A DNA stretch of 64,000 nt from Zizania palustris (lineage: Eukaryota; Streptophyta; Magnoliopsida; Poales; Poaceae). Under the pieces are notes generated by a model that saw only the letters and a list, made by a program, of their open reading frames with translations, searched no databases and was not told the origin of the DNA. Position 1 is the stretch's first letter; every line of letters starts with the position of its first letter. Position numbers and translations under genes: made by a program. Positions 1 to 10,796 of this stretch are shown one piece after another. The stretch spans positions 64,917,144-64,981,143 of the forward strand of contig JAAALK010000287.1 of NCBI GenBank assembly GCA_019279435.1. The letters run 5' to 3'.

Positions 1-37
1 CTCATCATAAACACCGAAACCAACCCTTGGTTTCTCA
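1..37 (-). mobile_element. 5' terminus of a Sirevirus-type LTR, running off the left edge
   Basis: Read on the minus strand, this piece starts TGAGAAACCAAGGGTTGG, which matches the first bases of the copia-A 3' LTR at 11043. It abuts an interrupted gypsy reverse transcriptase exactly at 37/38, and the TGA of the LTR supplies the stop for that frame. I infer a minus-strand copia element related to copia-A inserted in gypsy-D. Only its end is in the window, so the target duplication cannot be tested. Confidence 0.7.
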
Positions 38-896
38 CCCGAAGATACATTTTTCGGGGTTAAGACGGATTCCACATGCCCGAAGGCTATTAAATGTTTC
101 TGCTAAGTCTAGGCTATGGTGGTGCTTTAAAGCACTCTTTATTACAATATCATCCATATAGGCCTCTACGTTGTGACCTAATTGGTGACCTAGAGCCTTA
201 GCAATTAACCTCGAAAAAGTAGCCCCGACATTTCTTAAGCCAAAAGGCATTCTTACATAACAGAAGACTCCCGAAGGAGTTACAAAGCTTGTCTTGATTT
301 CATCTTCGTGCTTTAGCCAGATTTGATGATAGCCGGAATATGCATTGAGGAAGCTTAATAACTCAGAACCAGCAGTAGAGTCAACCAATTGATCAATTCG
401 GGGCATGGGGTAGGGGTCACGGGGGCATGCTTTATTCAGAGATGTAAAATCAATACACATGCGCCACTTCCCGGAAGATTTCTTCCTAACGAAGACTGGG
501 TTGGCTAACCACTCCGTATGAGCCACTTCTCTGATAATCCCAGCCTTCAGCAGCTTTTCCACTTCGTCTTTGGCAAGGGTAGCCCTTCCAGAGTCCTTGC
601 CGAACAGTCCGAGCCTTCGGGTTCACGAGTAAATGGTGTTCAATAATATCCCGACTGACTCCGGTGATGTCTTCATCAGACCAAGCAAAGACATCTAAAT
701 TCTCCTCAACTACTTTCTCTAATGAAGTAGCGACTTCTGGAGGCAAGTCCTTACCAAATTGAAATGAATATTCCTTGCCATCTTTGACAATAACCTTCGT
801 TACAATCTCTCCTTCAGGGCTTGGCCTTGGGAAGGACTTCTTCGAAGATTCGCCCGAAGCAGAAAAAACCTCCGGGTTATCTTGCACGTTGTTCAC
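35..896 (-). pseudogene. gypsy-D reverse transcriptase with upstream linker (interrupted)
   Basis: The minus-strand frame 562-35 encodes the fingers and palm of a Ty3/gypsy reverse transcriptase: KWRMCIDFTSLNKACPRDPYP, FLNAYSGYHQI, PFGLRN, then YMDDIVIKS, ending at LNPEKCIFG. The first catalytic aspartate (usual FLDAYSGYHQ) is Asn here, which should kill activity. The upstream frame 896-486 holds the protease-RT linker (DVFAWSDEDITGV, then the VRQ motif) in another frame, so there is a frameshift near 550. The C-terminal RT, RNase H and integrase are absent because an LTR is inserted at 37/38. The family call is firm. Confidence 0.9.
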
Positions 897-906
897 CTGT
901 CTCGGG

Positions 907-1650
907 TCAAGAGGAGGGCCATGACCATATTCCGCTCTTCGCGCAGTGGCCTGATCTCCGAAAACAGTGAGTACTCCCGCCCTCCTGTGTGGGCATCTTC
1001 ATACACAGGTAATTATGATGCGCCACAGCTCCGAATTGATTCAACATGCCCTTGCAGAAGATAACATTGTATGCATATGGGGCATCCACAACATCAAAAA
1101 TCACTTCTTCCGTCCTGGCCAGTAGCCCCTCTCCGAAAGTAACTTCCAGGCCAATTTGGCCGAGGGCATCGAGAGGGGGTCCTACGAAGCCTTGCAAAGA
1201 ACGGGCTGCTGGAAGAAGATGCTTCCTGCAGATGCGGAGTTGATCAAAAGCTTGGACAAAGATAATATCTGCCAAACTCCCTCTGTCGATTAGCACTCTC
1301 CGGACCTTAGTTCCTGCTATGTCGGCAGTGATGACAAGTGGGTCTACATGTGGAAATTTTATGCCAGCTGCATCATCTGCAGAAAAAGATATTGGCACAT
1401 GGGACCATTCAGGCATAGCAGCTGCAGATGAAGAAGTTCCAATATGGCCCACCTCTCTGACATATTCTCTTCTCTGCCTCTTCGACATACTTCCGAGGGT
1501 CCCTCCTCCGGAGATGGGGAGGACTACTCTTTTCCCTTGATCTTGACCATCCTCCTGCTTCGGGGGTGGCATAACATTGACCACCGGAGGCCGTCTTGCC
1601 GGGTCGAAGTTCTCTATCTGCGCCACAGCCTGAATAGGCTCTAGACGCAC
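907..1650 (-). pseudogene. gypsy-D aspartic protease region
   Basis: This minus-strand reading frame contains a retropepsin-like domain. The active-site motif reads VLIDRGSLADIIF where plant Tat elements normally have D-G-G-S or D-T-G-S, so the glycine after Asp is Arg. Downstream, the YNVIFCKGMLNQFGAVAHH segment is the usual tail of this protease, before the KMPT segment. The N-terminal part (PPPKQEDGQDQGKR, SKRQRREYVREV) is the gag-protease linker. It lies between gag and RT as expected for gag-PR-RT-RH-IN order. The altered active site suggests a non-functional enzyme. Confidence 0.85.
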
Positions 1651-1815
1651 TTCGGTCGGAACTCGGTCAGTAGTGCCTCAACTCGAAGTTCTTTCTAGGT
1701 ACTCGCCTCTTAAAGTGAGTATAGATTTACACGCATCAGTCGCGTGACTTCGATTCTCACCATGGACGCGGCAGAAAAAAGCTTGGGTTTTGCCAGCTGG
1801 TTTCCCTAGCGGCCT

Positions 1816-3005
1816 CTAGCCGCTGGTCTTGCCTCCTGAAGGCTGCGAAGCCCTTGGGGGAAATTTCTGCGGGGGTACAATGTTCAAGACTTCTGAACGA
1901 GGATGCTTTTGCCCCCTACGCCTGTCGTGCTGAGCTTCAAAGCTAGGCCCCTGCAGCTGTGTTGAAGTCTTTACTTCCAACTTAACTTCTTGCAGTATTG
2001 ACGGAGTTGCAGCAGTTCTCCGAAGCCAGCCCTCTTCTGACCTTGCATACTCTTCGAAGTAAGACATCAACTGAGCAACAAAAGATATTTGCTTCCGATG
2101 AAGTTTATCAAGGAGGCCTGCGTGGGTAACTCCCTCTCGAGCTGCGTCAACTACAGAAGATGTAGTCAACTCTCGAATTTGCGACTTCGTATGGGCGAAG
2201 CGCTTGAAATATTGCCTTAAAGTCTCTCCTGGGAGCTGCTTCACCTGGAAGAGACTTCCTGTTGACATTGGTGGTACGAAGGTACCCTGAAAATTGCTTA
2301 TGAAATTCTTCCTTAATTGCTCCCAGGTTCTGATTGACCCTGGTTTCAAAGACCAGAACCACCGCAGCGCCACTCCTTCAAGAGCTAGGGGAAAACATTT
2401 GCCATGGTGTCTCGCACCCCTCCGCTGGCCTCAATTGCTAATGCATAAGAGCGGTAGAACTCCCCAGGATCTTTGTCTCCAGCATACTTGCAAAGCTTCA
2501 AAGTTTTAAACTTAGGATCGAAGCGCACTTTCTGCAGCTCTGGATGCAACGGAGATTCAGTGTCGAAGGACGCGTTCTCCGGGGCTTCGGGATAGTGAAC
2601 TTCGTTGTCTTCGGGCACTTCGGGAATGACTGGGGTGGCCTGAGGGCGAAGCCTATCTGCGGCTTCCTGCCGCCACCTTGCTACTTTAGCTTGGAGACTA
2701 GCCATTTGAGCAGCCATATCGCCAAGACCATCTTCATCTCCTTCGGAAGGGCCTTCCGGGTCTTGAGACCTATCTGCATCAGTTCGAAGTGGAACTTGAG
2801 GTGAAAGAGGAACTCCAGGCGGTCGAAGTATGGATGGAGTCGGGGGAGGAGCTCCGTATGTTCGAGGAAGGGAAAATCCTTCCGGAGTCTGAGGTGGAGG
2901 AAATGCCGAAGGTCCTCCGACCTTAACTGTGTTCGAAGATCTTACTCCGGAGGTCCGAGGGGACCTCCGAGTTTGACTACCACCTGAACTCCGCTTGGGA
3001 GGCAT
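1816..3005 (-). pseudogene. gypsy-D gag, frameshifted
   Basis: The gag start (MPPKRSSGGSQTRRSPRTSG) is an ATG at 3005-3003, just inside the primer site. The first frame (3005-2385) is proline-rich and then enters the retrotransposon gag domain (KFKTLKLCKYAGDKDPGEF). It ends at ANVFP, and the domain continues in a second frame from 2373 (ALRWFWSLKPGSIRTWEQL, FKRFAHTKSQI), so there is one frameshift near 2380. Gag would form the particle coat around the RNA. No zinc knuckle is visible before the frame ends at 1816. Confidence 0.88.
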
Positions 3006-3049
3006 GGTTTGAGAACTTGGTAGAGAACGAAGTTTTTTGGACTAGGTTC

Positions 3050-3066
3050 CCCACGGACAGCGCCAA
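3050..3066 (-). other. gypsy-D primer binding site
   Basis: Directly inside the LTR the minus strand reads TTGGCGCTGTCCGTGGGG, the primer-site style common in plant Tat-type gypsy elements. I do not assign the tRNA. Confidence 0.75.
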
Positions 3067-3067
3067 C

Positions 3068-3527
3068 TGTTCGCGTAAAAGATTACGCTAACAGGTTTCG
3101 AAAGATTAGAAACTAGAAAACGAAGTGTTTGTAAGTAAACCGTTTCAAGCCTCCGAATTGGATAACTCAATCTTCGTTCCCCTTTACAGGGTAAAACGGG
3201 GGGGTATTTATAGGCCCAAACATTAAGGAAAAGACTCTTTTACCCCTCTATTACAACCGACATAGTGGAAACTATTCGGTATCCTTAATAGGGCTAAAAC
3301 AGTAAAAGACTAATCTAATCAGAAAGAAGATAAGTCTTTCATCCTAGCTGGCAAAGAGGCTCTCTGAAGAGTACATGTTCGAAGATATACTTCGAACTAG
3401 CGTCTGCTTTTATCCTTCGAACTTGATCCAAAGTACTCCCGGAGCTAGATGCTCTAAACCTTTTATTCAATCATGTCTTTGTCTTGTTATAACAATAGCC
3501 CTGAAGATGGAGTATTTTCCCCCAACA
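3068..3527 (-). repeat. gypsy-D 5' LTR (460 bp)
   Basis: Minus-strand termini are TGTTGGGGGAAAA at 3527 and CGCGAACA at 3068, a TG...CA pair with short inverted repeats. A TATA-like box, CCTATAAATACC, lies at about 3206-3219 (minus strand). The right flank GTATA (3528-3532) should be the target duplication, but the left copy is outside the window. Confidence 0.85.
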
Positions 3528-4230
3528 GTATACATACTTATCTGCATGCTTTGATTTCTCTGTGCACCATCTTCTTGTGAGTTTTTCTGGAGAGGTGTGT
3601 GAGAAGTCTGTCTGGGTGAAGTGTGTTTTCAGTGTCTGTTCGCTCTGTGTAAACTGGAGGCTAGACCTCTCTGATTACTAGCGAAGCACTCCTTGACTTG
3701 AGTCGAAGCCCGTTTTCTTCCCTTGTCGAAGTCCTCGATGAAGTGTGTTCAGTGTGCGTTTAGACCTTCAAAGTACGAAGCCCAGCACCAGTTGCTGTTG
3801 CTGAGTATTTGGTCGAAGTCTCCTGAGGGAAGTCTGCTCTTGCGAAGGGTGAAGTCCGAAGCCTGCTCGAAGGCACCCAGTGTGCTGAGCCTACACTGAC
3901 TTAGTAGAGCTGATCGAAGTCCTCAGAGGGAAGTCCGCTCTTGCGAAGGGTGAAGTGCGAAGCCTGCTCGAAGGCACTGTGTGCGGAGCCTGCACTAACT
4001 TAGCAGAGCTGAATTTTCGGGGTTGTGGGTGGAGCGAAGTCCTCTTGGCTTCGAACTTTTGCTCCTTGCGAAGCCTGTGTTCGGGGCTGTAAAATACCTC
4101 CGAACCAGAACTTCGAAGGGTGTGTTCGAAGCCTGTTCCGCAGAAGACAAATTAAAACAGAAGGCTATTTTTAGTTTGAAATTTTAAAAAGCTCCCATTC
4201 ACCCCCCCTCTAGTCGTCGTTTCTGGTCCA
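3528..4230 (+). repeat. copia-A 5' LTR, right-hand remnant
   Basis: It matches 12452-13159 of the 3' LTR and ends CATTCACCCCCCCTCTAGTC followed by GTCGTTTCTGGTCCA, directly before the primer site. The left part of this LTR is displaced by gypsy-D. The segment contains a repeated block of about 100 bp (GAAGTCTGCTCTTGCGAAGG at about 3830 and a variant at about 3928). Confidence 0.88.
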
Positions 4231-4235
4231 ACAAT

Positions 4236-4247
4236 TGGTATCAGAGC
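4236..4247 (+). other. copia-A primer binding site
   Basis: TGGTATCAGAGC, complementary to the 3' end of initiator methionine tRNA, five bases after the LTR end. This is the standard primer site of plant copia elements. Confidence 0.93.
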
Positions 4248-4297
4248 AGGTTATGATCACTAGTTGACCTTAACCGGTTTTGTGATCTGTTGGCGAC

Positions 4298-5251
4298 ATG
4301 GACAGAGTTAGTAAAATACCTCTGTTCAATGGGACGGACTTTGCATACTGGAAGGTGCGCATGGAGGCTTACTTGCTAAGCCAAGGAAATGCAATTTGGG
4401 AGATTGTGGACTAACAATACTCCATCCCTGAAACTCGCACCTCTCAAACAGAGAAGGATCAGTATAATGCCAACTCTAAGGCAAGAAATATATTGTTCAT
4501 TGGTTTGAGTAGAAGTGAATTTGATAGGGTTCAGCACCTTAGGACAACTAGGGAGATTTGGACTACACTCACTATCTTTCATGAGGGCTCTACACAAATT
4601 AAGGCCAGGCATCAAAGCACATACAATCAACAGTATCAGCTGTTTGTGCAGGCACCTGGTGAATCAATAGATGCCATGTTTTCTCGCTTTGATGCGATAG
4701 TGAGTAACTTGCGGTCCAACGGGACACTTGCTTACAATGATCATGATAGGGCTATCAAGCTTCTCTATGCTCTTGATCGTAGCATATGGGAAGTGAAGAT
4801 ATCCAGCATTGAGGAGTCCGCAGGTTATGACACATTGACCTGTGATGAGCTCTTCAGCAAGCTGAAGTCCACAGAGATTGCTAAGGCATCTCTTGCAGTG
4901 CACAGAAACTCTTTGCCACAGCCTTTGGCATTGGTTTCTAGCACTAGTCGTGGCACCACTGTAGAACCAAGCACATCTGGCACTTGTGTTCTTGCAGATG
5001 GTTTTGCTTTGTCCTCCCTGGTCTCCGTCACTAAGGAGCAGGTGGATACTCTGGATGATGATGAGCTTGCTCTCATTGCCAGAAGGTTCACCCATTTTCA
5101 CCATGAGAGACGGGATCAGAGGAGAGGTGGTTTTAGTGGTTTCTTTGAGTGTGGCGACACTTCTCACATAAGGCCAATTGCCCAAAACTCAAGAAGAGAG
5201 ATGAGAGTGAGCGCCCCAAATACCACAAAAAGGAGAGGAAACCCTTTGTGA
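4298..5251 (+). pseudogene. copia-A gag, N-terminal domain
   Basis: ATG at 4298 opens a UBN2-type copia gag (DFAYWKVRMEAYLLSQGNAIW). An in-frame TAA at 4412-4414 interrupts it, and the same frame continues (LFIGLSRSEFDRVQHLRTTREIW, GESIDAMFSRFDAIVSNL, then SYDTLTCDELFSKLKSTEI style helices). The first zinc knuckle starts as FFECGDTSH and is broken by a frameshift near 5155. The frame from 5149 carries the remaining HKANCPK. In an intact element this protein packages the RNA. Confidence 0.9.
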
Positions 5252-6759
5252 AGGGCAAGCGCAGCAAGGTGGCTAAGAGGGTAGCCAAAGCCGCTTCTAG
5301 AGCATTTGTTGCTGCTCTCAATGACATCGACACTTCCTCAACTGAGGAGTCGAGCTCTGAGGAGGAGGAGTCTCCAAGGAAGGAGGAGAAGAAGGACAAG
5401 AAGGGACGAGATTTCACCGGCCTCTACTTCATGGCCGACAGCGATCACAGCGGCGATGAGCTTGACTCATCTGAGGTACCTCTATCCTATGACCAACTTT
5501 CAATTAAACTAGATGAGCTGAATGAAGTAGTTCTTGGTCAGGATAGATTACTTGTGCAAGCCGCTAGAGAAAGAAATGACCTTAGACTTAGGCTAGAATC
5601 TGTGTCTACTGATTATGCCATGCTTAAGTCTAGGGTTAATGATGCTGAATGTGAATCTTGTACTGTTGTCATGGGTGAGCTTGCTTAGTTGTGTTCTGTG
5701 CATGCTCAAACTCTTTCTGAGCTTGAGACTGCACAGAAGCAGCTTTTGATGGTGGATTCTAGTCCTCATGATATAATTGAATGCATGAACTACCCCTTAT
5801 TACGTGAGAGCATTGATTTACGTGATAAGCATGTTCAGGATTTAGAGGCTAGATTGGAGAGGGCCGGTAGTTCTAAGGATGTGCAACCTGTGTGTGACAC
5901 TTGCATAACCCTTAAGGACCAGCTAGGCACTGTTAGAGAGCGAGCTGAGAACCTAATGGCTAAAAATGAATACCTTCTTTCTGTGGCTAACAAATGCACT
6001 GAGGGAAAGGGTAGGATGGACTTGCTCTTGGCCAAGACCAAGATGTGTGCTGACAGGGCAGGGTTAGCTCTGGGTTTGGGTTTTGAGAGGATTTCCTCAG
6101 ACGGTGAGAACAAAACTGTTTTTACCTCTCCCACTACCTTAGAGAAAGAAAGAACCCTGTTGGACACTGCTTCAGCCGAAAAGTCTACCCGGAATCCAAA
6201 GAAAACCACTCCTCCTGCCAAGAAAATCCCTCCCAAGAAAACCACTCAGCAGAAGCCCAAGGAGCCTATGAGGATTGCTCCTATGACCCATGAGAGCGCC
6301 ACTAGGAGAGTTTTTCATTGTTCCTATTGTCAGCGGGCGAGTCATCTAGTTGGGTTCAATTTTCGTCGCATCAAGGATGAGCGACGCTCTCAGGCGATGA
6401 GGTTCCAGAACATGCATTACCCATCTTTAGGTATGCATGAGTCTGAGTTTTACTCACGTCCTGCTTTCGAGGCTCCTCGTGCTTCTCGGAGAGGTTTTTC
6501 TCCTCGAGGTGTTCACAATATTCCATATGGTGGTAGACCCCGGGCGAGTAGCTTTGTACCTCATCAGAGTAGGAGACATCGTCATGCTTTTAGATCTCAG
6601 CATGTAGGTAGACCTCGCACTTTGCATCATTCTGATTATCCTGTGCGTAGACAGTCTACTTTTACTGTGCCTACTACTCGTATCACTCAGTGCTGGATGC
6701 CTCGTCATGTATTCACTCACCCCAGCACTGAGCGATCGAGATTTTCTTATCATGTGTAG
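5149..6759 (+). pseudogene. copia-A gag, C-terminal extension (coiled coil, second knuckle)
   Basis: After the knuckle comes a basic stretch, an acidic serine/glutamate run (SSTEESSSEEEESPRKEE) and a long heptad-rich region (DRLLVQAARERNDLRLRLES) typical of the Sirevirus gag extension. An in-frame TAG at 5686-5688 splits it. The second part (5689-6759) has CxxC pairs (CDTC), a lysine/proline-rich stretch (KKTTPPAKKIPPKKTTQQK) and a degenerate second knuckle (CSYCQRASHLVGFNF, final Cys lost), then an arginine-rich tail. Gag extensions of Sireviruses are reported to bind dynein light chain 8-like proteins. That is family knowledge and was not tested here. Confidence 0.85.
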
Positions 6760-6775
6760 GCGCCAGACCGAGGCT

Positions 6776-7190
6776 TGGAGGGCACGTGGATCATGGACTC
6801 CGGTTGTTGTGCCATATGACCGGAGATGCAGCATGGTTCTCCAGCCTCACCACAACCAAGCAAAGGGAACATATCACCTTCTGCAACAATCGAAGGAGTA
6901 GAGTGAAAGGTAAAGGTGTGGTAAGAATCAACTCGAATTTCACTCTCAAAGATGTTGCTTTGGTTGAAAACTTGGGATACAATTTGCTTTTGTATCTCAA
7001 TTGCTTGATGAGGGCTTCGAAGTGCGATTCCATCGTGATACTTCGCAAGTACTCAATTCTGATGGTGTTGTGGTTTGTAAGATCTTTAGAGTTGGGAGAG
7101 TTTTTGGAGCTAATTTTTCTGAGTCATCTGGTTCTTCTCATTGTCTTGTTGCACATTCTACTTTTGAGATTTGGAAGTGGCATAGGAGAC
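6776..7190 (+). pseudogene. copia-A protease region, frameshifted
   Basis: The copia protease motif WIMDSGC is present at about 6788-6808, but the following HMTG(D) lies in another frame (CHMTGDAAWFSSLTTTKQRE from about 6819), so the active-site loop is split by an indel. The domain continues to LKDVALVENLGYNLL and then shifts frame again near 6995 into the integrase frame. It corresponds to the intact copy at about 39890-39600 in copia-B2. Confidence 0.85.
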
Positions 7191-8089
7191 TAGGGCATAT
7201 GAGCTTTGAGTTGCTCGCTCGTCTGAGTGCCCTAGGTCTGATCCGAGGATTTCCCAAGCTCAAGTTTGAGAAGAATTTAGTTTGCGCTCCTTGTCGACAT
7301 GGAAAGATGATTGCTGCTTCACATTCGCCAGTCACCACAGTGATGACTGAACAACCCGGAGAACTTCTCCACATGGACACTGTAGGTCCTTCTCGGGTTA
7401 GTTCTTTAGGCGGCAAGTGGTATGTGTTAGTCATTGTCGACGATTTCTCTCGCTACTCTTGGGTCTTCTTTCTTGCCAGCAAGGATGAAGTGTTCTCACA
7501 CTTTCGGAGCTTGGCTTTGAGACTTTTCACTGAACTCCCTGGTGCATTGAAATTTATTCGAAGTGATAATGGCACTGAGTTCAAAAATAGTCTCTTTGTT
7601 GACTTTTGCATGGAGCATGGCATAGAACATCAATTCTCTGCTCCACGGGTTCCTCAACAGAACGGTGTTGTTGAGAGAAAGAACCGCACTTTGGTTGAGA
7701 TGGCTAGGACGATGCTCGATGAGCACAGGACTCCTAGAAAATTCTGGGCTGAGGCCATGAACACTGCATGTTACATCTCAAACCGAATCTTCTTACGCTC
7801 AATTTTGAATTTGACATCTTAAGAGCTACGTTTTGGGAGACAGCCCAAGGTTACTCATCTTCGAGTTTTTGGCTGTCATTGCTTTATCCTAAAACGTGGT
7901 AATTTGGACAAATTTGAGTCGCATTCTTCTGACGGGATCTTTTTGGGTTACACCACACATGGTCATTCTTATCGTGTTTATAATTTGGAGACTAACACTA
8001 TCATCGAGTCATGTGATGTGACTTTTGATGAATCAACCCCCTCTGTTAGTTCTGCTCTTGAACAGGCAAATGAACACCATATGGAATAG
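7001..8089 (+). pseudogene. copia-A integrase
   Basis: One frame (7001-7822) carries the pre-integrase WHRRLGHMSFELL, a zinc region ending CAPCRHGKM, and the DDE catalytic core: Asp in LLHMDTVGPSR, Asp in IRSDNGTEFK, Glu in QNGVVERKNRT. A TAA at 7820-7822 interrupts it, and the frame resumes with ELRFGRQPKVTHLRVFGC and GIFLGYTTHGHSYRVYN until TAG at about 8087. All three catalytic residues survive, so only the stop disables it. Integrase joins the cDNA ends to host DNA. Confidence 0.92.
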
Positions 8090-8224
8090 ACTATCATCGA
8101 AGAGGAAGATCCCGGAGATTTCGAAGATGAACCCCTACTACCCTCGACATCAACCCCCGAAGCTGAACCCGCTTCGACCACTTCGGCACAAGGTCCCGAA
8201 GCAACTACCTCGACATCGGTCATC

Positions 8225-9354
8225 TTGGACCACTCCAATGCACAAGTTGAGGGGGAGACTGCATCTCGCCGCGAGGCTCCACACCATGTTCAAAGGATGC
8301 ATCCTCCAGAGCAGATCATTGGTGAGCTTGATCAAAGGGTAACACGTTCTCATTCTCATTTCATTGATTCCGCTTTTCTTGCTTCTTTCGAGCCCTTAGA
8401 TGTTAGTCATGCACTTTCTGATTCTAGTTGGATCAATGCCATGCATGAAGAACTTGAAAATTTTGAGAGAAACCAAGTCTGGACTTTAGTTGATCCTCCA
8501 CCAAATGTTCATTTCATTGGAACAAAATGGATTTTCAAAAACAAACAAGGAGAGGATGGGACTATAGTTAGAAACAAGGCTAGACTTGTATCTCAGGGTT
8601 ATTCTCAATTAGAAGGGATTGATTTTACTGAAACTTTTGCACCTGTTGCTCGTCTTGAGGCCATTAGGATTTTGCTTGCCTTTGCGACATCCCGGGGATT
8701 CAAACTCTGTCAAATGGATGTCAAAAGTGCTTTTCTTAATGGCTTCATAGGCGAAGATGTTTATGTAAAACAACCCCTGGTTTTGAGAACCCTAAATACC
8801 CACATAAAGTCCTTAAACTTCATAAGGCTCTTTATGGACTCAAGCAGGCCCCTCGGGCATGGTATGACAGACTTAAGTCTTTTCTGTTTGAGCGGGGGTA
8901 TTTGATGGGATCTATTGATAAAACCCTGCTCACTCTCAAGCATGGCAAATATTTCCTCCTAGTTTAGATTTATGTGGATGATATCATCTTTGGTGGCTCT
9001 TCTCATGCTTTGGTTGCCGAGTTTGCAGATGCCATGAGCAGGGAGTTCGAGATGTCCATGATGGGCGAACTCACTTTTTTCCTTGGTTTGCAAATCAAGC
9101 AAAGCAAACAAGGTACTTTCGTCCACCAGACGAAGTACACCAAGGACCTGCTCAAGAAGTTCGACATGGCTGATGCAAAGCCACTCGCCACTCCAATGGC
9201 TACATCTGTAGCATTGGATCCTGACGAAGATGGAGAAGCCGTAGATCAGAAGGAGTTCCGAAGCATGATCAGCTCCCTCCTCTACTTGACTGCTACGAGG
9301 CCGGACATACACTTCGCAGTGTGTCTGTGCACTCGTTTTCAGGCTTCACCATGA
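8225..9354 (+). pseudogene. copia-A reverse transcriptase
   Basis: Motifs in order are WINAMHEELENFERNQVWTL, GTKWIFKNKQGEDG, ARLVSQGYSQ, APVARLEAIR, QMDVKSAFLNG, then a frameshift near 8777. In the next frame PGFENPKYPHKV is followed by ALYGLKQAPRAWYDRL, an in-frame stop near 8966, then YVDDIIFGGSSHAL with the catalytic YVDD intact, and FFLGLQIKQ. The frame ends at 9352-9354 in TGA where the related copies have an arginine codon, consistent with CGA to TGA decay. Confidence 0.93.
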
Positions 9355-9910
9355 GCTTCGCACCGCCAAGCGGTAAAGCGCATTCTCAGGTATCTCAAAC
9401 ATACCTTAGAATTCGGCGTCTTCCTCTTTGTGTATTCGAGGTTATTCCGATGTGGATTTTGCTGGGTGTAGGATTGATAGGAAGAGTACCTCTGGTACTT
9501 GTCATTTTCTGGGTACATCACTGGTTTGCTGGTCTTCCCGCAAACAGTCTAGTGTTGCACAATCGACGGCTGAGGCCGAATATGTTGCTGCAGCTAGCTG
9601 TTGCTCTCATATTTTGTGGATGGTTTCCACTTTGCGGGATTTCGGGTTAGATTATAAGAGTGTTCCACTTTTCTGTGATAACACTTGTGCTATTTGTATT
9701 GCAAACAACCCGGTTCAGCACTCTAGAACCAAACACATTGATGTGCGATATCATTTTCTCAGAGATCATAATGAGAAGGGTGATATTGAACTTCAATATG
9801 TTGATACCCAACACCAGCTAGCCGATATTTTCACAAAACCCCTCGATGCTTCTCGTTTTGCCTACTTGCGTGGAGAACTTGGTGTTTGTCACCCTTACGG
9901 CATTTTGTGA
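9355..9910 (+). pseudogene. copia-A RNase H
   Basis: The frame from about 9428 to the TGA at 9908-9910 encodes YSDVDFAGC, KSTSGTCHFLG, WSSRKQSSVAQSTAEAEYVA, DNTCAICIANNPVQHSRTKH and ADIFTKPLD, the copia RNase H with its acidic residues (D, E, D, D). The start of the domain (SHRQAVKRILRYL-like codons, 9355-9427) is in a different frame, so one more indel lies near 9425. This is the end of pol. Confidence 0.92.
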
Positions 9911-10300
9911 GGGGGAGCAGATTTTAATTGTCTTGCATATGCTCATCATGTGTGAAATTGCATTTACATCTTTTGCACTTATATGCCTGATTTTAATTTA
10001 TGAAATCATGTCAACTTAGCTCTATTTAATATATCTGAAACATTATGTGCATGATTCTTCTTTCCAAAATCAAATCATGCTCACTGCTTAGTCTTGAATC
10101 TAGCATGTTTAGGCAGGACTGCTTTAGCTATCTTTTATCTGCTTGATAGCAAGACTCCTTTTCTCTAGATGCTAAACATTGCAACTTGAAAAATTGTTCT
10201 ACATACTCATGGATATTCATCAAGTGCTAAACAATTTGTTCACTTAATCAAAATTCCAAAAATCCATGATTTGCATGCTTCAAAGCAAAAAGATCTAGGT

Positions 10301-10464
10301 GGGTTTGTTTGTCGCACTACTCTATTCTAGACTGCTTACCATTGCACATTGGTCTGAACTGGGATAGTGTAGTGTATGCCAAAATCACCGCCTTAAGCTT
10401 ATGATGGCTTTCATGCCTAGGCTTGGCTTGATTGGAAAGTATAAGGTAGACAAACAAACAACCC
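10301..10464 (+). other. Conserved stem-loop in the copia-A post-pol region
   Basis: Arm GGGTTTGTTTGTC (10301-10313) pairs with GACAAACAAACAACCC (10449-10464), enclosing about 135 nt. The enclosed block (for example GTGTAGTGTATGCCAAAATC and GCATGCCTAGGCTTGG-like words) is shared, in element-sense orientation, with copia-B1 (15239-15415) and copia-B2 (36088-36266). Their arms differ in sequence but still pair. Function unknown. Confidence 0.65.
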
Positions 10465-10796
10465 CTGGCATTATGAAAAGAACAACAAAATTCATTGATC
10501 ATCAAGTTTGCTTTTAATGCTCCACTTGAACTGGACTTGTCTGTCTAGAGTAGAAATTGACTAGCTTTGCGCAGTCCCTGCTTTTACTTGTCTAGTTACC
10601 TTGATTGAGTGGTGATGCTTTTATTTCAAAATGATAAAATCACATGTTGTCATCATGTTTTTCGAGAATATTAAATTGAGCTGAGCACATGATAATTGGT
10701 ATTAATATTGGCATATTTGTTGCTTTATGTGTCTTTGCAACTCTGCCCATTTCGAAACTATGCATCTTTTACATGCTCCTTGATGCTTGCATTGCC

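Larger units (their letters stand above)
38..3527 (-). mobile_element. Ty3/gypsy element gypsy-D (Tat-like), 5' half
   Basis: In minus-strand order it has a 460-bp LTR (3527 to 3068), a primer site, gag, protease and the start of reverse transcriptase, cut at 38 by another LTR. It sits inside the 5' LTR of copia-A: sequence from 3528 continues that LTR and matches 12452 onward. Protein style (YMDD reverse transcriptase, protease with LID-x-GS) and the GGCGCTGTCCGTGGGG primer site fit the Tat lineage of plant gypsy elements. The coding frames are broken, so this copy is dead. Confidence 0.9.

Noticed and set aside
4236..4247. tRNA fragments
   Set aside because: Primer sites match only the 3' end of tRNA. 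No cloverleaf sequence found.
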